From Semisulcospira habei (taxonomy: Eukaryota > Mollusca > Gastropoda > Semisulcospiridae), in the NCBI GenBank assembly GCA_036245525.1, contig BTPG01000005.1:176058578-176122577 (forward strand): a stretch of 64,000 nucleotides of DNA. Reading direction: 5' to 3'. Within the stretch, counting starts at the first letter, position 1, and each line of letters begins with the position of its first letter. The notes below the pieces were generated by a model. That model did not search any database, was not told the DNA's origin, and worked only from the letters and a program-made list of their open reading frames with translations. Both the position numbers and the translations under genes were made by a program. Below are positions 1-8,812 of the stretch, piece after piece.

Positions 1-130
1 GACTTTCGCCAAGACACCGCAGCGTTGTTATGCAGCGACAGATGCAGAACGGGCAGCGCTGCCTAGAAACTATCAGGTCTGAGACTGTTTAGCGAGAGAA
101 GACGTAAAAAGTGAAAGAGAAAAAAAAATC
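1..130. other. Unassigned left edge
   Basis: I see no reading frame, splice signal or repeat that I can name before the first hairpin element. The short A-run at about 120-128 directly precedes that element. Confidence 0.3.
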
Positions 131-258
131 GCATGATAATTCAAGGGTAGTGCCAGATTAGCGTGGCGCCTGTCGGCGCCAAGCTAATCTGGCACTGCCC
201 TTGAATTATCCTGGTCGATTCATCTCCTGCTGTAGGGCGTCAGGGCTGAATCGGTTAA
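131..258. repeat. Family B hairpin MITE, left end truncated
   Basis: The two arms pair around a GGCGCC-TGT-CGGCGCC apex and carry the core GCCAGATTAGCKTGGCGCC. The right end runs CAGGGCTGAATCGGTTAA and finishes in TTAA (255-258). The outer left arm and its TTAA are missing. One stem position is mismatched (TAGCG against TAGCT). No protein is encoded. Confidence 0.85.
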
Positions 259-365
259 TGATCCTTGCTTTCTCCTCAGTTCAGGCAGATCACATTTACT
301 TCGTCTGCGTATCCTTGATTCCTGTTGTCAGAACACCCACCGAGCAACGCAGATGCTAATCTCGA
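259..365. other. Non-coding spacer, possibly outer arm of a family A element
   Basis: This stretch lies between the TTAA of the family B copy and the next hairpin core. No gene is seen. Its TTGTCAGAACACCCACC resembles outer-arm sequence of family A copies, so it may be a diverged arm. Confidence 0.3.
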
Positions 366-433
366 CCAACAAGAGGCATAGATCCTCATAATCCCCTGCA
401 TTCGCTGGGGCTCATGAGGATCTACGCTTCTTG
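366..433. repeat. Family A hairpin core
   Basis: The arms AGAGGCATAGATCCTCAT and its inverse meet at a CTGCATTCGCTG apex. The right arm has CTACGCTTCTTG in place of CTATGCCTCTTG, so the stem is slightly decayed. The outer element ends are not clear. Confidence 0.8.
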
Positions 434-873
434 ATTATGGCGTTCTTTTGAATAGTGTATATGTAGTATGTAAAGCGAGTCAGAAATATTATATACATTT
501 CCATTGTGTATAAGACTGCTAATTTGACCAATGCTTGACAAGAATCGAAACTTTAGTGTTTTCGTCACAAACAAGATTGTATTTCATCCCGAACTATAAT
601 TTATCCCTTCTTTTTTTTTTCCTGTATTCACCCCCCCCCCCCCTTATATATTACAGTCTCAGTGTCTCACATCCTTTGTCCCTTCTTTTCTTCTGTATTC
701 ATCCTCTCCCCCCCCTCCCCCCTTCCCCACCCACCCACCCACCCCCATCCCACCACCACCTCTCCTCACATTTTGTTTTGTTTCCTTGTTCTGATCGTTC
801 AAAATGTTTGCTATGTCAGTACAGATCACATTATGAGACCCTTGGTCTATAGAGTGTCATGTTGGACAGTTCT
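434..873. other. C-rich and pyrimidine-rich non-coding stretch
   Basis: The region contains a C-run near 632-643 and CCCACC-type low complexity at 700-760. The open frames across it are proline/serine/leucine-rich translations of this low-complexity DNA and are not credible genes. Confidence 0.6.
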
Positions 874-952
874 TTAACTCATTCACGGCCAGCGCATCCG
901 GATGCGCGGCTTATGCCGCGCATCCGGATGCGGCTGGCCGCGAATGAGTTAA
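874..952. repeat. Family G hairpin MITE, complete with TTAA ends
   Basis: A 79 bp near-perfect palindrome is bounded by TTAA at 874-877 and 949-952. The ends TTAACTCATTC / GAATGAGTTAA match those of families B and C. The stem GCATCCGGATGCGCGGC folds around a short TTAT apex. The inner stem differs from the other G copies on both arms together, so the pairing is kept. Confidence 0.85.
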
Positions 953-1237
953 TTAGTACGTTCACCCCTCCGCTGCCACTGGTCGCAAGGTGGTGGCTTT
1001 GAAAGCAAAGCAAATTCAACACGGATTGTGTTCTCATCGATTCCAGGAACACGGATATAAATAGGGCCAGCAAGAGGCAAAGAACATCATGTGCCCCCGC
1101 ACCAGTAGCTTCTCTCCCATGATTTTGTCATGTGTCGTCTCCCCATTGTACTTCCACACGTTGCGTTTTTCACATCATCGTAATTCAACGTCAAAGTTCC
1201 CAATACGTCAAAAGAACATGGACACACAGTGGGTTCA
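953..1237. other. Probable outer arm of the neighbouring family A element
   Basis: No gene is seen. The part just before the core (about 1165-1237) resembles sequence at 54463-54517 and 41195-41237: TAATTCAAC..TCAAAG, then GAACATGGA, then TTCAGCAAGAGG. It is therefore likely the long left arm of the 1238-1337 family A element. Confidence 0.4.
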
Positions 1238-1337
1238 GCAAGAGGCATAGATCCTCATGAGCCCCCGCAAATGCGGGGGCTCATGAGGATCTATACCTCT
1301 TGCAGTTGGATGGTGTTCTCGGAAGAGAAAGGCTTAA
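1238..1337. repeat. Family A hairpin MITE, right end at TTAA
   Basis: The core (1238-1303) is a nearly perfect stem with a GCAAATGC apex. The right flank TTGGATGGTGTTCTCGG leads into GGCTTAA (TTAA 1334-1337). That TTAA is also the left end of the next family B element. Confidence 0.85.
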
Positions 1338-1366
1338 CCCATTCAGCGCTGACGCCCTACAGCAGG

Positions 1367-1443
1367 CTGGTTGGTTGGTTGTACATTGCTTAACGTCCCG
1401 ACAGCAACAAGACTTTCTCAGGACGTGCCTGCCACTGCTTGTG

Positions 1444-1487
<44 letters not shown>

Positions 1488-1761
1488 AGAATATTGAATG
1501 TATGCCGCCAGCCGGTCTAATACGATAAATATACCTAAGACTATTTAGCAACACAGATCCAGTATCAAGATCTACAGAAAGCGCAGGCAGTAGGGCGAGT
1601 TTAAAAAAAGGAAAATACAGGTGAATGGACCAAGGGTAGACGGAAACACATGCCGCAGAATAGAGGGGAAAACCCACCATGTGGGGCTGATCAGGATGAC
1701 CCTGGGAACTAAAAAGTAGTTAACCCCACCCAAGTCCCCCCGGGGCAGACCCGCGTGGGGG
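1367..1761 (-). mobile_element. 5'-truncated LINE 3' end inserted in a family B element
   Basis: Read on the minus strand, this ends in an (AACC)n tail, seen on the plus strand as GGTTGGTTGG at 1368-1380. It is flanked by an 11 bp direct repeat CCTACAGCAGG (1356-1366 and 1762-1772). Its body is homologous to 43262-43627 on the plus strand, sharing TTCCCAGGGTCA, GACCGGCTGGCG and GTTGCTGTCGGGACG. It has no complete frame. An A/T run (1444-1481) expanded inside it. Confidence 0.85.
1444..1481. repeat. poly(A) run inside the LINE 3' end
   Basis: About 38 consecutive A lie within the LINE. The homologous copy has only about 11 T at the same place (about 43540-43550), so this homopolymer expanded after insertion or varies between copies. 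Confidence 0.9.
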
Positions 1762-1934
1762 CCTACAGCAGGAGATGGGTCGACCATGATAATTCAAGGG
1801 TAGTTCCAGCCGACAGGCTAATCTGGCACTGCCCTTGAGTTATCATGGTCGAGCCATCTCCTGCAACTGGTGCATAGTCATTAGATGACGCCTCCAAAAT
1901 TTGGGAAATACGGCCGTCGGGCTGAATGAGTTAA

Positions 1935-2156
1935 TATAGACTTCAGGACCTCAGCTCACGTGTTTGGGGCCATTATGTTGTATGAGTTACTTCATGTCTC
2001 TCTTTATCCAGAGTGGGCCCAGAATTAAATTTTTGTGCAGAGAAAATTCTTTGCTTTAGTTGGGTGTTGTTCAGTGTTTCTCAGCAGTTAAGGGGGGTGG
2101 GGGGGGGGATTAAACCTTCCTCATTTTGAGGATGTAATTGAGACCGATCAAAGCTA
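1935..2156. other. Non-coding spacer with G-run
   Basis: No gene is seen. A G-rich run lies at 2093-2110. The part just before 2157 may be the arm of the next family A copy. Confidence 0.4.
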
Positions 2157-2224
2157 GCAGGAGACATAGATTCTCATGGGTACCCTACGGCTGCCCGGGC
2201 TCATTAGAATCTATGCCTCTTGCA
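2157..2224. repeat. Family A hairpin core, diverged
   Basis: The arms GCAGGAGACATAGATTCTCATGGG and CATTAGAATCTATGCCTCTTGC pair. TTCTCAT / ATTAGAA shows matching change on both arms relative to the ATCCTCAT form. The apex is altered (CCTACGGCTGCCC). Confidence 0.75.
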
Positions 2225-2398
2225 GATACTGTGACAAGGGATTGGGGTGAAGGACCTTGTCATTATAAGAAAACATAACAAAGTCGTCTGCTACCGAACC
2301 ACGCTTACGTCAAAATCAATACCACAAGAGTCGAGTCGTGACACATTACGTGGAAAAGAATCATATGATGTCTTGTCTGCCCTGCGGAGGCAAGAGAC

Positions 2399-2476
2399 TG
2401 TAAGTCCATTTTTGCAAAAAGCGAAATTTTCATTGTTATACAATGAAAATCTCTCTTTTCCGAGACAGGAACTTAC
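2399..2476. repeat. Family I hairpin
   Basis: GTAAGTCC-ATTTTTGCAAAAAGCG and ATTTTCATTGTTATACAATGAAAATC form an imperfect palindrome closed by GGAACTTAC. Related copies are at 18206-18295, 20565-20687 and 56846-56941. There is no TTAA terminus. Confidence 0.75.
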
Positions 2477-2575
2477 GGTCTTTTGGCTTTCGCATGGGCC
2501 TTTTTATTATTGCTGGTTAAATAAAGCACATCCCGATGTTGCCAATTTGTTTCTGTGTTATTGTTCCGTATTGGG

Positions 2576-2655
2576 TTAACCGATTCGAGACGTGCCGCCT
2601 CCGGATACGCGGCTTAATCCGCGTATCCGGAGGCGGCACGTCTCGAATGAGTTAA
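2576..2655. repeat. Family G hairpin MITE, complete and near perfect
   Basis: The element is bounded by TTAA (2576-2579 and 2652-2655). The arms GAGACGTGCCGCCTCCGGAT and their inverse are fully complementary around a GCGGCTTAATCCGC apex. Only the terminal CGATTC/GAATGA shows mismatch. Near perfection suggests recent insertion or arm homogenisation. Confidence 0.9.
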
Positions 2656-2823
2656 ACATTGTGCTGAAAATGTCATATTTCGAGTTATTTCCATGTTGGT
2701 TGTCTGTTTTGCAGAGCTAATTGATGGAATTTGCATGCAACAATTTTGACTTTTCGAGAAAAACGAAAAAAGGTTTACATTTCGGTCAGAATATGTCATC
2801 CGAAGTTGTCTTCGCAAGGCATG

Positions 2824-3054
2824 TTAACCCGATTAGTGCCGATACATTTTTACATCATCCAACTGCAAGAGGCATAGATCCACATGAGCTCCCCTTAACA
2901 GCGGGGGCTTACGAGGATCGAAGCCTCTTCTGACACCACTTTGAAGCCATGTTCCTGAAACAGCTAGTTTTTTTTTTTTTTTTTTTTTTTTTCGTGTTGA
3001 ATTCACGAAGATTGCAGAAACACGATCTGAGTTAACTGGCAGAGAACCGGTTAA
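2824..3054. repeat. Family A hairpin MITE, full element with TTAA ends
   Basis: The left TTAACCCGATTAGTGCC (TTAA 2824-2827) leads to the core at 2865-2930, then the right arm with TTGAAGCCATGTTCCTGAAACAG. A T-run follows at 2970-2992 and the end GAACCGGTTAA (3051-3054) closes it. The core stem is decayed (CACATGAGCTCCCC). The final TTAA is shared with the adjacent family B element. Confidence 0.8.
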
Positions 3055-3263
3055 CCCATTCAGCCTGACGCCCTACAGCAGGAGATGGGTCGACCATGAT
3101 AATTCAAGGGTAGTGCCAGATTAGCATGGCGCCTATCGGCGCCAAGCTAATCTGGCACTACCCTTGAATTATCATGGTCGATCCATCTCCTGCAACAAGT
3201 GCATAGTCTTTAGATGACGCCTCCAAAATTTGGAAAATACGGCCGTTGGGCTGAATGAGTTAA
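3051..3263. repeat. Family B hairpin MITE, complete with TTAA ends
   Basis: This is a textbook copy: TTAACCCATTCAGCC at the left and GGCTGAATGAGTTAA at the right. The ~50 bp stem carries ATGATAATTCAAGGGTAGTG and GCCAGATTAGCWTGGCGCC with a GGCGCC-TAT-CGGCGCC apex. The asymmetric right flank GCAACAAGTGCATAGTC..GACGCCTCCAAAATTTGG also occurs in the other complete copies. Confidence 0.92.
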
Positions 3264-3484
3264 GAACATTTCCTGTTGAACTACACGTTCGAGATCATTT
3301 TCTTGAGAAATCAAACGAGCGACCGCCTCGGGACGTGTTTTCGCGCGGGAAAAATGCCAGGTTTCCTGCAACCCACCATCGTAATGTAATTGGTTTACAC
3401 TTCCGAATTGATACCTACCACTTCTTGATGTTCTCTTAGTAGGGCGCATCTTACATCACTGAAAAAAGATTCTTAGACGATCTG
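3264..3484. other. No gene seen
   Basis: This is ordinary mixed-composition DNA. The open frames on either strand are short, overlap each other and show no recognisable domain. Confidence 0.4.
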
Positions 3485-3564
3485 CTAACCCTTTGCCTCC
3501 CAAAACTAAATGATTTCCATTTCTATAGAATGGAAGTCATTTGGTTCTGGGAGTCATGGGTTAA
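3485..3564. repeat. Family T short hairpin MITE
   Basis: CTAACCCTTTGCCTCCCA at the left pairs with TGGGAGTCATGGGTTAA (TTAA 3561-3564) at the right. The stem ACTAAATGATTTCCATT folds on a short TCTATAG apex. The terminal CCCTTTG/CATGGG and TTAA fit the same terminal type as families A-G. It is the only copy I found. Confidence 0.65.
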
Positions 3565-3900
3565 AGCGTAGAATTTTCTGGACTCGCGTTGCAGACTCAT
3601 CCAGTGCAGAAAACAGCTGCAGAACTAGAACGGCAAACAAATCACCCGACGATTCGAATCCCGTGATTTTCAGAATTAGCCAGTTAACCTTTCAGGTTCA
3701 GCTGTTAATGTTTTCTCTGTGACGTTAGCTTTGCTTTTGAACGTCATGATTTCGTGATGAGCTAGTGCTTGCCTATTTTTTAGACAGCGCTACGAACATC
3801 GCTGATCTACACTAGTGTTACAGTTCAGCTTCGGTGTCAAACCGCTCCAGGGTTTTTACCGCGGTGTCTGATATAACTTACGCAGGTTTCTGGCTTCCGA
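3565..3900. other. No gene seen
   Basis: No coding frame with recognisable content, splice pattern or repeat was found before the G-run. Confidence 0.35.
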
Positions 3901-3901
3901 T

Positions 3902-3936
3902 TGGGGGGGGGGGGGGGGAGGGAGGGGGGGGGGGGT
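3902..3936. repeat. Poly(G) run
   Basis: This is an almost uninterrupted G tract with single A and T interruptions. It has strong potential to form G-quadruplex and is prone to length error in assembly. Confidence 0.85.
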
Positions 3937-3944
3937 GGAATGCC

Positions 3945-4047
3945 CTGTGAGCAAAAGGTCCTCGGGTCGACGTCAGCCTTAGCTGACCTGCGCACGACAG
4001 TGCGCGGGCCAGCTAAGGCTGACGTCGTCCCGAAGACCTTTTATCGT
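3945..4047. repeat. Family M long hairpin
   Basis: GAGCAAAAGGTCCTCGGG, CGTCAGCCTTAGCTG and CTGCGCAC pair with GTGCGCGGGCCAGCTAAGG..GACGTC and CCCGAAGACCTTTTATC. Relatives are at 43962-44040, 44103-44168 and 58975-59090. All share a GTAAGCAAAAGGT-like outer end and a CCGACGTCRGCC-like inner stem. Confidence 0.75.
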
Positions 4048-4149
4048 GCGCAGGCCAGCTATTCTCTCCGCCGCAAAAGTGTGTAAATCCAGCACTTCAG
4101 TATTGACCATGTCGTTGTGGTGCGCTCTTTCCATTTGCTTGCCATGCTA

Positions 4150-4475
4150 ATTGTGTAGCAGGGGCGGATCAGTTACATCGAGCGGAAGCGGGGGGGGGGG
4201 GGGGGGGTCCAACGTTTTGTTTGGGACCTTCAACCTGATACAAGAGGCCTTCCCGGTGCTAAACCTTGTTTCCAGGGGCTGAAAAATGCGAAAAGCGGGC
4301 AGTGGGGTGAGGGGAGAGGGGGAGGGGGGGGGAGGGGCGGGGGGTGGAGCCAAATCCCCCAAAGGGACTTTGTTCAGTATAGCATTTTAAAAATTTTGTG
4401 TCGGGGAGAGGCCGGGGGGCGGAGGGTTCCGGAACCCCCGAAACCCACCCCAAGATCAACCCTTGTGTAGGACGG
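4150..4475. repeat. Dispersed G-rich repeat (family R)
   Basis: This G-tract sequence holds TTTGGGACCTTCAACCTGAT, GACTTTGTTCAGTATAGCAT and GGTTCCGGAACCCCCGAAAC. The same blocks recur at 63460-63730, and in inverted/partial form at 38930-39185. The frames across it are low-complexity glycine or proline products. Confidence 0.65.
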
Positions 4476-4479
4476 ACAC

Positions 4480-4606
4480 TGTGCTCAGGCAGGTGGTGCG
4501 GTGGGAAGAAGGAGAGCGCACACTGCATCACATCACATGCTTTGTCAAGCGCTTTGAGCCGCCTAGCAATGGGGATTCAGCGCTATATAATAACTCTTCA
4601 TTATTA
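4480..4606 (+). mobile_element. SINE 3' end
   Basis: CAAGCGCTTTGAGCCGCC..GGGGATTCAGCGCTATATAATAA followed by an ATT-type tail matches the 3' end structure of the SINE at 51813-52228 (GGCGCTTTGAG..AAGCGCCTATATAATAA). No tRNA-like head is seen upstream, so this is a truncated or diverged copy. Confidence 0.6.
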
Positions 4607-5044
4607 TGAATGGGCAGTGGGCAGATGTTCACATCTGCACGGGACATAGACGACCCCGACCCCCACGAGTCCCCTGCTGCCTTGCAGGCCTGGCCGCTTG
4701 GCTGCGGAAAGGCTAAGGGAGGAAACCCCTGACATCAAAGCCCCCGTGTCTCCGGGGAAGGCTTTTGAGCCAGAGACTAAGACAAGGACAGTCTGATATA
4801 AAACCTACGACCCGAGGACCTCGATGCCACCGTCCCAATTTGCTAGGCCATGGCAAACGAACCAAGGGTTTAAAGGGTGGGGCCAGTACTGCGCACACTG
4901 CACTCCACCAAAAAGCTCCACCGCGCAGGCTTTAGGAAACGCCCACGGATTATTATGATTAACCCATTGCATTAACTCTGTGGCTGATTTTGTATGGTTG
5001 GCTACTTGTCCTATGAAGGTTATATTACAGATTAGGAGACAACT
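4607..5044. other. No gene seen
   Basis: This is mixed-composition DNA with no recognisable domain. The overlapping short frames on the minus strand have no supporting feature. Confidence 0.35.
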
Positions 5045-5178
5045 CAACTGTTTAAGTTTAAGGCTGGTGCCAGAATAGCTTGGCGCCTCACTGAGGCGCC
5101 AAGCTATTCTGGCATCACCCTTGAACTATCAGTCAAATTTATTTCAATCAATGGGTGTATCAGGATGAAAAGGGATAA
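5045..5178. repeat. Family E hairpin element
   Basis: The core GCCAGAATAGCTTGGCGCC pairs with its inverse around a TCACTGA apex. The outer right arm AGTCAAATTTATTTCAATCA and the end CAGGATGAAAAGGGATAA correspond, inverted, to the left ends of the copies at 14044 and 37639. The left outer end is lost. Confidence 0.75.
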
Positions 5179-5205
5179 TATAGCGATGAAAGCGGTCTGA
5201 GTTTT

Positions 5206-5266
5206 ATGCGCCAAGCTAATCTGGCACTACCCTTGAATTATCATGGTCGACCCATCTCCTGCTGGC
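5206..5266. repeat. Family B single arm
   Basis: Only one half of the hairpin is present: GCGCCAAGCTAATCTGGCAC through ATCATGGTCGACCCATCTCC. The partner arm is absent, so this is a half-element. Confidence 0.75.
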
Positions 5267-5420
5267 ATCACCCAACTGCTAGAGGTTTAGATAGCATCTA
5301 TGTCTCTTGTTAACACCACTCAGAGTCCAATTTCCTGGTACAGCTAGGGGTTTTACTGGTGTTGAAGAACGAAGACTGCAGAAACGCGTTCTGAGCCAAC
5401 TGGTACAGAAGGGGTTAAGG
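5267..5420. repeat. Degenerate family A element remnant
   Basis: ATCACCCAACTGCTAGAGG, ATCTATGTCTCTTG, then CCTGGTACAGCTAGGG..GTGTTGAAG..GCAGAAACGCG and GGGGTTAA follow the outer-arm order of the family A copy at 2824-3054. The core hairpin is largely deleted. Confidence 0.55.
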
Positions 5421-5602
5421 CTCGGATCAGACGAACCAAAATTGTTCACGTTCTCTTTTCTCAGTAAATCAACAAGTCATGGCTAACTACGGCTGACTTC
5501 GGTCCAAGGAGCTTTTGCTCACCAGGTATCACCCTTCCTCATCTGTGATGAGGGTAACGCCGAAAAGAAGAACAAAGGTTTAAATAGTCCTACACCGGCA
5601 TT

Positions 5603-6827
5603 GTTCAACAGAACAGGCTGGCTTCAGAGTTGGAAGAAGCACTGTAGAGCAGATTTTCAACTGCCGCGTCCTGATCGAGAAACATCTGCAGCATCAGCGC
5701 GAACTCTACCACAACTTCATTGATTTCAGGAAAGCATTTGATCGCGTCTGGCACGACGGACTCTGGCAAGTCATGAGATCGTTCAACATAGAGGAGGGAC
5801 TGATCCAAATGATAGAAGCGCTTTACAAGAACGCCTGCAGCGCGGTTCTACTTAACAATCACTCAGGCGAGTTCTTCAGGACGACGATCGGTGTCCGTCA
5901 AGGATGCCTGCTCTCTCCTGTCCTTTTCAACATATTCCTGGAGAAGATCATGCAGGAAACCCTCCACGACCACCATACTTCAATCTCTATTGGTGGCAGA
6001 TCCGTGTGCAATCTTCGATTCGCAGACGACATTGACCTCATGGCAGGCAGCAATAGTGAGCTCCAAAACCTGACAGACAAACTTTCAAGTAGCGCAGGGT
6101 CTTATGGCATGGAGATCAGTACGGATAAAAGCAAAGTGATGATCAACACCACAAGCGACAGCAGCAGCAACATTCACATGAATGGCCAAAAGCTAGAAGA
6201 GGTCAATAGCTTCAAGTACTTGGGAGCCACCCTGTCCAAAGACGGTAGTTGCATAGCAGAGATCCGTATCAGGATAGGTACAGCAACATCCGCAATGGCC
6301 AGGCTGGACAGGATATGGCGAAGTAACTCCATCAGCTTAACCATCAAGTACAGGCTTTACAAGTCCCTCATAGTGTCTATTCTACTCTACGGCTGTGAGA
6401 CTTGGACACTGCTTGCAGACTCAGAAAAGAAAATCCAGGCCTTTGAGAACAAGTGCCTGAGGAAGTTGCTCCGCATCTCGTACCGCGAGCACAAGACCAA
6501 CGAATATGTACGGAGCATCGTCACTTCCCTGGTGGGCCCACATGAACCCCTTCTGGCAACCGTGAAACGGCGCAAGCTTGCTTGGTTTGGCCACGTGACC
6601 CGACACAACACCTTGTCCAAGACTATCCTCCAAGGCACTCTCGAAGGAAGTCGTCGGCGAGGTCGTCAGAGAAAGAGTTGGGTCGCAAACATAAAAGAAT
6701 GGACCGAACTCGAGATGTCAGACTTGCTTGCCACCGCCCAAAATAGAACTCAGTGGAGAGCACTGTCTGTTGCTGCTGCCTTTCAGTCTCCCCAACGCCC
6801 AGTTCGGGCAAGGGACTGATGATGATG
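5603..6827 (+). mobile_element. 5'-truncated LINE with perfect 11 bp TSD
   Basis: The copy is flanked by ACACCGGCATT at 5592-5602 and 6828-6838. It begins inside the RT domain and ends in a short (GAT)n tail just after the stop codon. The reading frame is open along the whole insert, so this copy is recent and dead only because its 5' part was not copied. It inserted into otherwise unannotated DNA. Confidence 0.9.
5605..6819 (+). CDS. LINE reverse transcriptase, C-terminal part
   Basis: This is the RNA-directed DNA polymerase of a non-LTR retrotransposon. The frame is open from the insertion junction, and the first internal ATG is at 5773. In order it shows QAGFRVGRST, FIDFRKAFDRVW (first catalytic Asp), GVRQGCLLSP, the catalytic box FADDIDLM (residues 83-86 counting from 5773), YLGATLSKDG and YGCETWTL. 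It ends in a basic GRRRGRQRKSW tail. The endonuclease domain is missing because of 5' truncation. There is no stop or frameshift. It is not expected to be expressed as a functional protein without its 5' half. Confidence 0.88.
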   Translation, partial: STEQAGFRVGRSTVEQIFNCRVLIEKHLQHQRELYHNFIDFRKAFDRVWHDGLWQVMRSFNIEEGLIQMIEALYKNACSAVLLNNHSGEFFRTTIGVRQGCLLSPVLFNIFLEKIMQETLHDHHTSISIGGRSVCNLRFADDIDLMAGSNSELQNLTDKLSSSAGSYGMEISTDKSKVMINTTSDSSSNIHMNGQKLEEVNSFKYLGATLSKDGSCIAEIRIRIGTATSAMARLDRIWRSNSISLTIKYRLYKSLIVSILLYGCETWTLLADSEKKIQAFENKCLRKLLRISYREHKTNEYVRSIVTSLVGPHEPLLATVKRRKLAWFGHVTRHNTLSKTILQGTLEGSRRRGRQRKSWVANIKEWTELEMSDLLATAQNRTQWRALSVAAAFQSPQRPVRARD

Positions 6828-6838
6828 ACACCGGCATT

Positions 6839-7018
6839 CATTTTCCTAATTGTCCGCTCCGTCTGCCAACACTGTTACTGTGTGCCAAAGGACATCGGTC
6901 CGATGGTCTGTACTTGCTGGGGGTGTGTCTAGATAAACATCACAGCCATCGTTGCGTAATCGTCTCTGACGGCCTGGGCAGGCTCCGTTCCGTTCCGGTC
7001 CGTTCGTGTCGTGCGACT
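6839..7018. other. No gene seen
   Basis: This is the right flank of the LINE target site. No recognisable frame is seen. Confidence 0.3.
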
Positions 7019-7089
7019 GTGCGGCGCGATCTGATGGGTTTTCCAGGGCAACCATCAGATTTCTGACGTCACCATCGGATCGCGCCGCG
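7019..7089. repeat. Solitary hairpin (about 70 bp)
   Basis: TGCGGCGCGATCTGATGG pairs with CCATCGGATCGCGCCGCG around a CAACCATCAGATTTCTGACG interior. No second copy was found in the window. GGGTTAA lies just outside its right end. Confidence 0.6.
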
Positions 7090-7715
7090 GGTTAAGTGTT
7101 AAAGAACAACAACGTTGCGTACTGACCCCGTGCTACTCAGTCTCCAGGTTATGTGCTCTTGGCGCCGCAGTAAAACACAAACGCCGGTGGTATCACCGAC
7201 ACAGGGAGCGGAATAGGATGGGGAAGCCCTCCCAGCTTTGTGTATCGCGTGCCATTTACATCAAAGTTATCTCCCGCCCAGCAAGTGGTTCTCTCCCCTC
7301 TCACCCGAACACCTCCGCCTAAACTATTTCAGACGCTCTTAGTTCCCCGGCCTTCCAATGCCTGCGGTGGATAATGATCATAGTGGAACCGATGGTGAAA
7401 GTTCAAGTGCCGAACTGCCACACAGATTGTCCTTTTCAAAACGACGTTACTAGGTCAGTGGTAGTGCCTGATTAACTCAATGGCTTCTTAAAAACGACCG
7501 TAAAAGGTGGCGGGAAGTACATCATTACTACGTTTATCTTTTCAGGATGACCGTGATAGATCAATGGCAGTGCCTGATTGGCTTGGCTCAGCAAACAATA
7601 CATTTCGTAACAAACAGTGTTCCATTCAGCACTGCATATTAAAGCCAGCTTATACTGTGGGTAGAACCTGTTTTCAAGAACCACTCCTTTGTAAAGAAAA
7701 ACTGAAAGAATAGTC
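7090..7715. other. No gene seen
   Basis: This is mixed-composition DNA. Short frames on both strands overlap and carry no domain. No named repeat was recognised. Confidence 0.35.
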
Positions 7716-7922
7716 TTAACTCATTCTGCCCGCGACACACCACAGCAAGATATGGCTCGACCATGATAGATCAAGGGTGGTGGCAGATTAGCTTGGCGCC
7801 TATAGGCGCCAAGCTATTCTGCCACCACCCTTGAACTATCATGGTCGATCTGTCTCCTGAATTGTAATGCAGTCCTCAGAGGACAACTCCAAAATGTGGG
7901 TACCTCGTGCACAATGAGTTAA
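7716..7922. repeat. Family C hairpin MITE, complete with TTAA ends
   Basis: TTAACTCATTCTGCCC (7716) and CACAATGAGTTAA (7922) bound a stem with the core GCAGATTAGCTTGGCGCC on one side and GGCGCCAAGCTATTCTGCC on the other. The asymmetric outer part has the typical GCAGTCCTCAGAGGACAAC. Mismatches show it is older than the copies at 23759 and 34124. Confidence 0.88.
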
Positions 7923-7959
7923 AAGCGGCTCTATCAAGAGAAGTATTGAAAGGCAACAA

Positions 7960-8034
7960 GTGCCACCTACCATTAAAGGCCATCATTCAAGTTAGGTGTC
8001 TACGGCCACCTAAATGATGGTCTTCAATAGCAGG
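7960..8034. repeat. Imperfect hairpin
   Basis: CCACCTACCATT..CCATCATTCAAGTTAGGTG pairs with CCACCTAAATGATGG..AATAGCAGGTG. It is a single copy without TTAA ends. Confidence 0.55.
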
Positions 8035-8230
8035 TGATCTCTCTTTTGGGCGGTCGCTCAGTACATGTTTTGTTGTACGCTGGAAGTTCGCTGCACGTGG
8101 GTCGCGGCATCCCTTTGAAAGATCCCGTGTGCGTTTGGATCTTAGGCTGCCGGAAGCGGCGTTAAACCTGCAGATTCACTTTGATGCGCCCAAATAATTA
8201 TGTGTGGTTCAACGGTGGCACAGACTGATT
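8035..8230. other. No gene seen
   Basis: No coding or repeat signal that I can name. Confidence 0.3.
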
Positions 8231-8526
8231 AAGGTATGTACACAAACCAAGGGGAATTACTCAGCCCTGGACATACACACAGATAGATCCCTAGGCCCTG
8301 TCCCCGCCTATCAGGCACCCAATCGCCACTGAGCACACAGAAAAATACACACGGGTAAAGAACAAGACTCAGTTTTTATACATACTTTAAAGGATGTAAA
8401 TGACAGTCTTGTTCTTTACCTGTGTATTTTTCTGTTGGTTGGCGATTGTGTGCCTGATAGGAGGGGACAAGAGATCTGACTGTCCGTATGTCTAGCGCTG
8501 AGTAATTCCCTTTGGTTTGTGTACTA
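8231..8526. repeat. Family O long palindrome (about 295 bp)
   Basis: The outer arms GTACACAAACCAAGGGGAAT and ATTCCCTTTGGTTTGTGTAC enclose long imperfectly paired arms (CCCGCCTATCAGGCAC against GTGCCTGATAGGAGGGG; AAAATACACACGGGTAAAGA against TCTTTACCTGTGTATTTT). The loop is about 45 bp. A rearranged relative with one arm in tandem is at 51312-51748. Confidence 0.8.
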
Positions 8527-8746
8527 TTCCACCAGTGCTAGCCTCACCTATTGTGATTAAGGCATGGCACAATACTCGTGTTGCACAGCCTGTACGAAAA
8601 ACATTGATGAGGACTAACCATGAGGCCAAATAGCTTTGTATTGCTCATTGTCTGTGTCTTTGATCTTAACGGCGGGCGTGCATCAGTGTCGCTGGTCGCT
8701 CACAGCCAGAGAACCCGTCCGTCCAAGGATGTACAAAGTACAGTTA

Positions 8747-8812
8747 GCAAGAGGCATAGATCCGCATGAGCCCCCGCACCTGCGGGGGCTCATACGGCTC
8801 TATGTCTCTTGC
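8747..8812. repeat. Family A hairpin core
   Basis: GCAAGAGGCATAGATCC and ATGAGCCCCCGC pair with their inverses around a CACCTG apex. The right arm has CATACGGCTC where the left has GATCCGCATG, a partly compensated change. No clear TTAA ends. Confidence 0.85.

Larger units (their letters stand above)
1334..1934. repeat. Family B hairpin MITE split by a LINE insertion
   Basis: The left end TTAACCCATTCAGC starts at 1334 and the right end GGCTGAATGAGTTAA stops at 1934. The element is interrupted at 1367 by a LINE 3' end. Its interior resumes at 1762 with the duplicated CCTACAGCAGG. One arm of the core has lost several bases around 1806-1813, so the central stem is imperfect. Confidence 0.85.

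Noticed and set aside
2247..2579. 110-codon open frame
   Set aside because: It crosses a family I hairpin and ends at a family G TTAA. No recognisable protein features.
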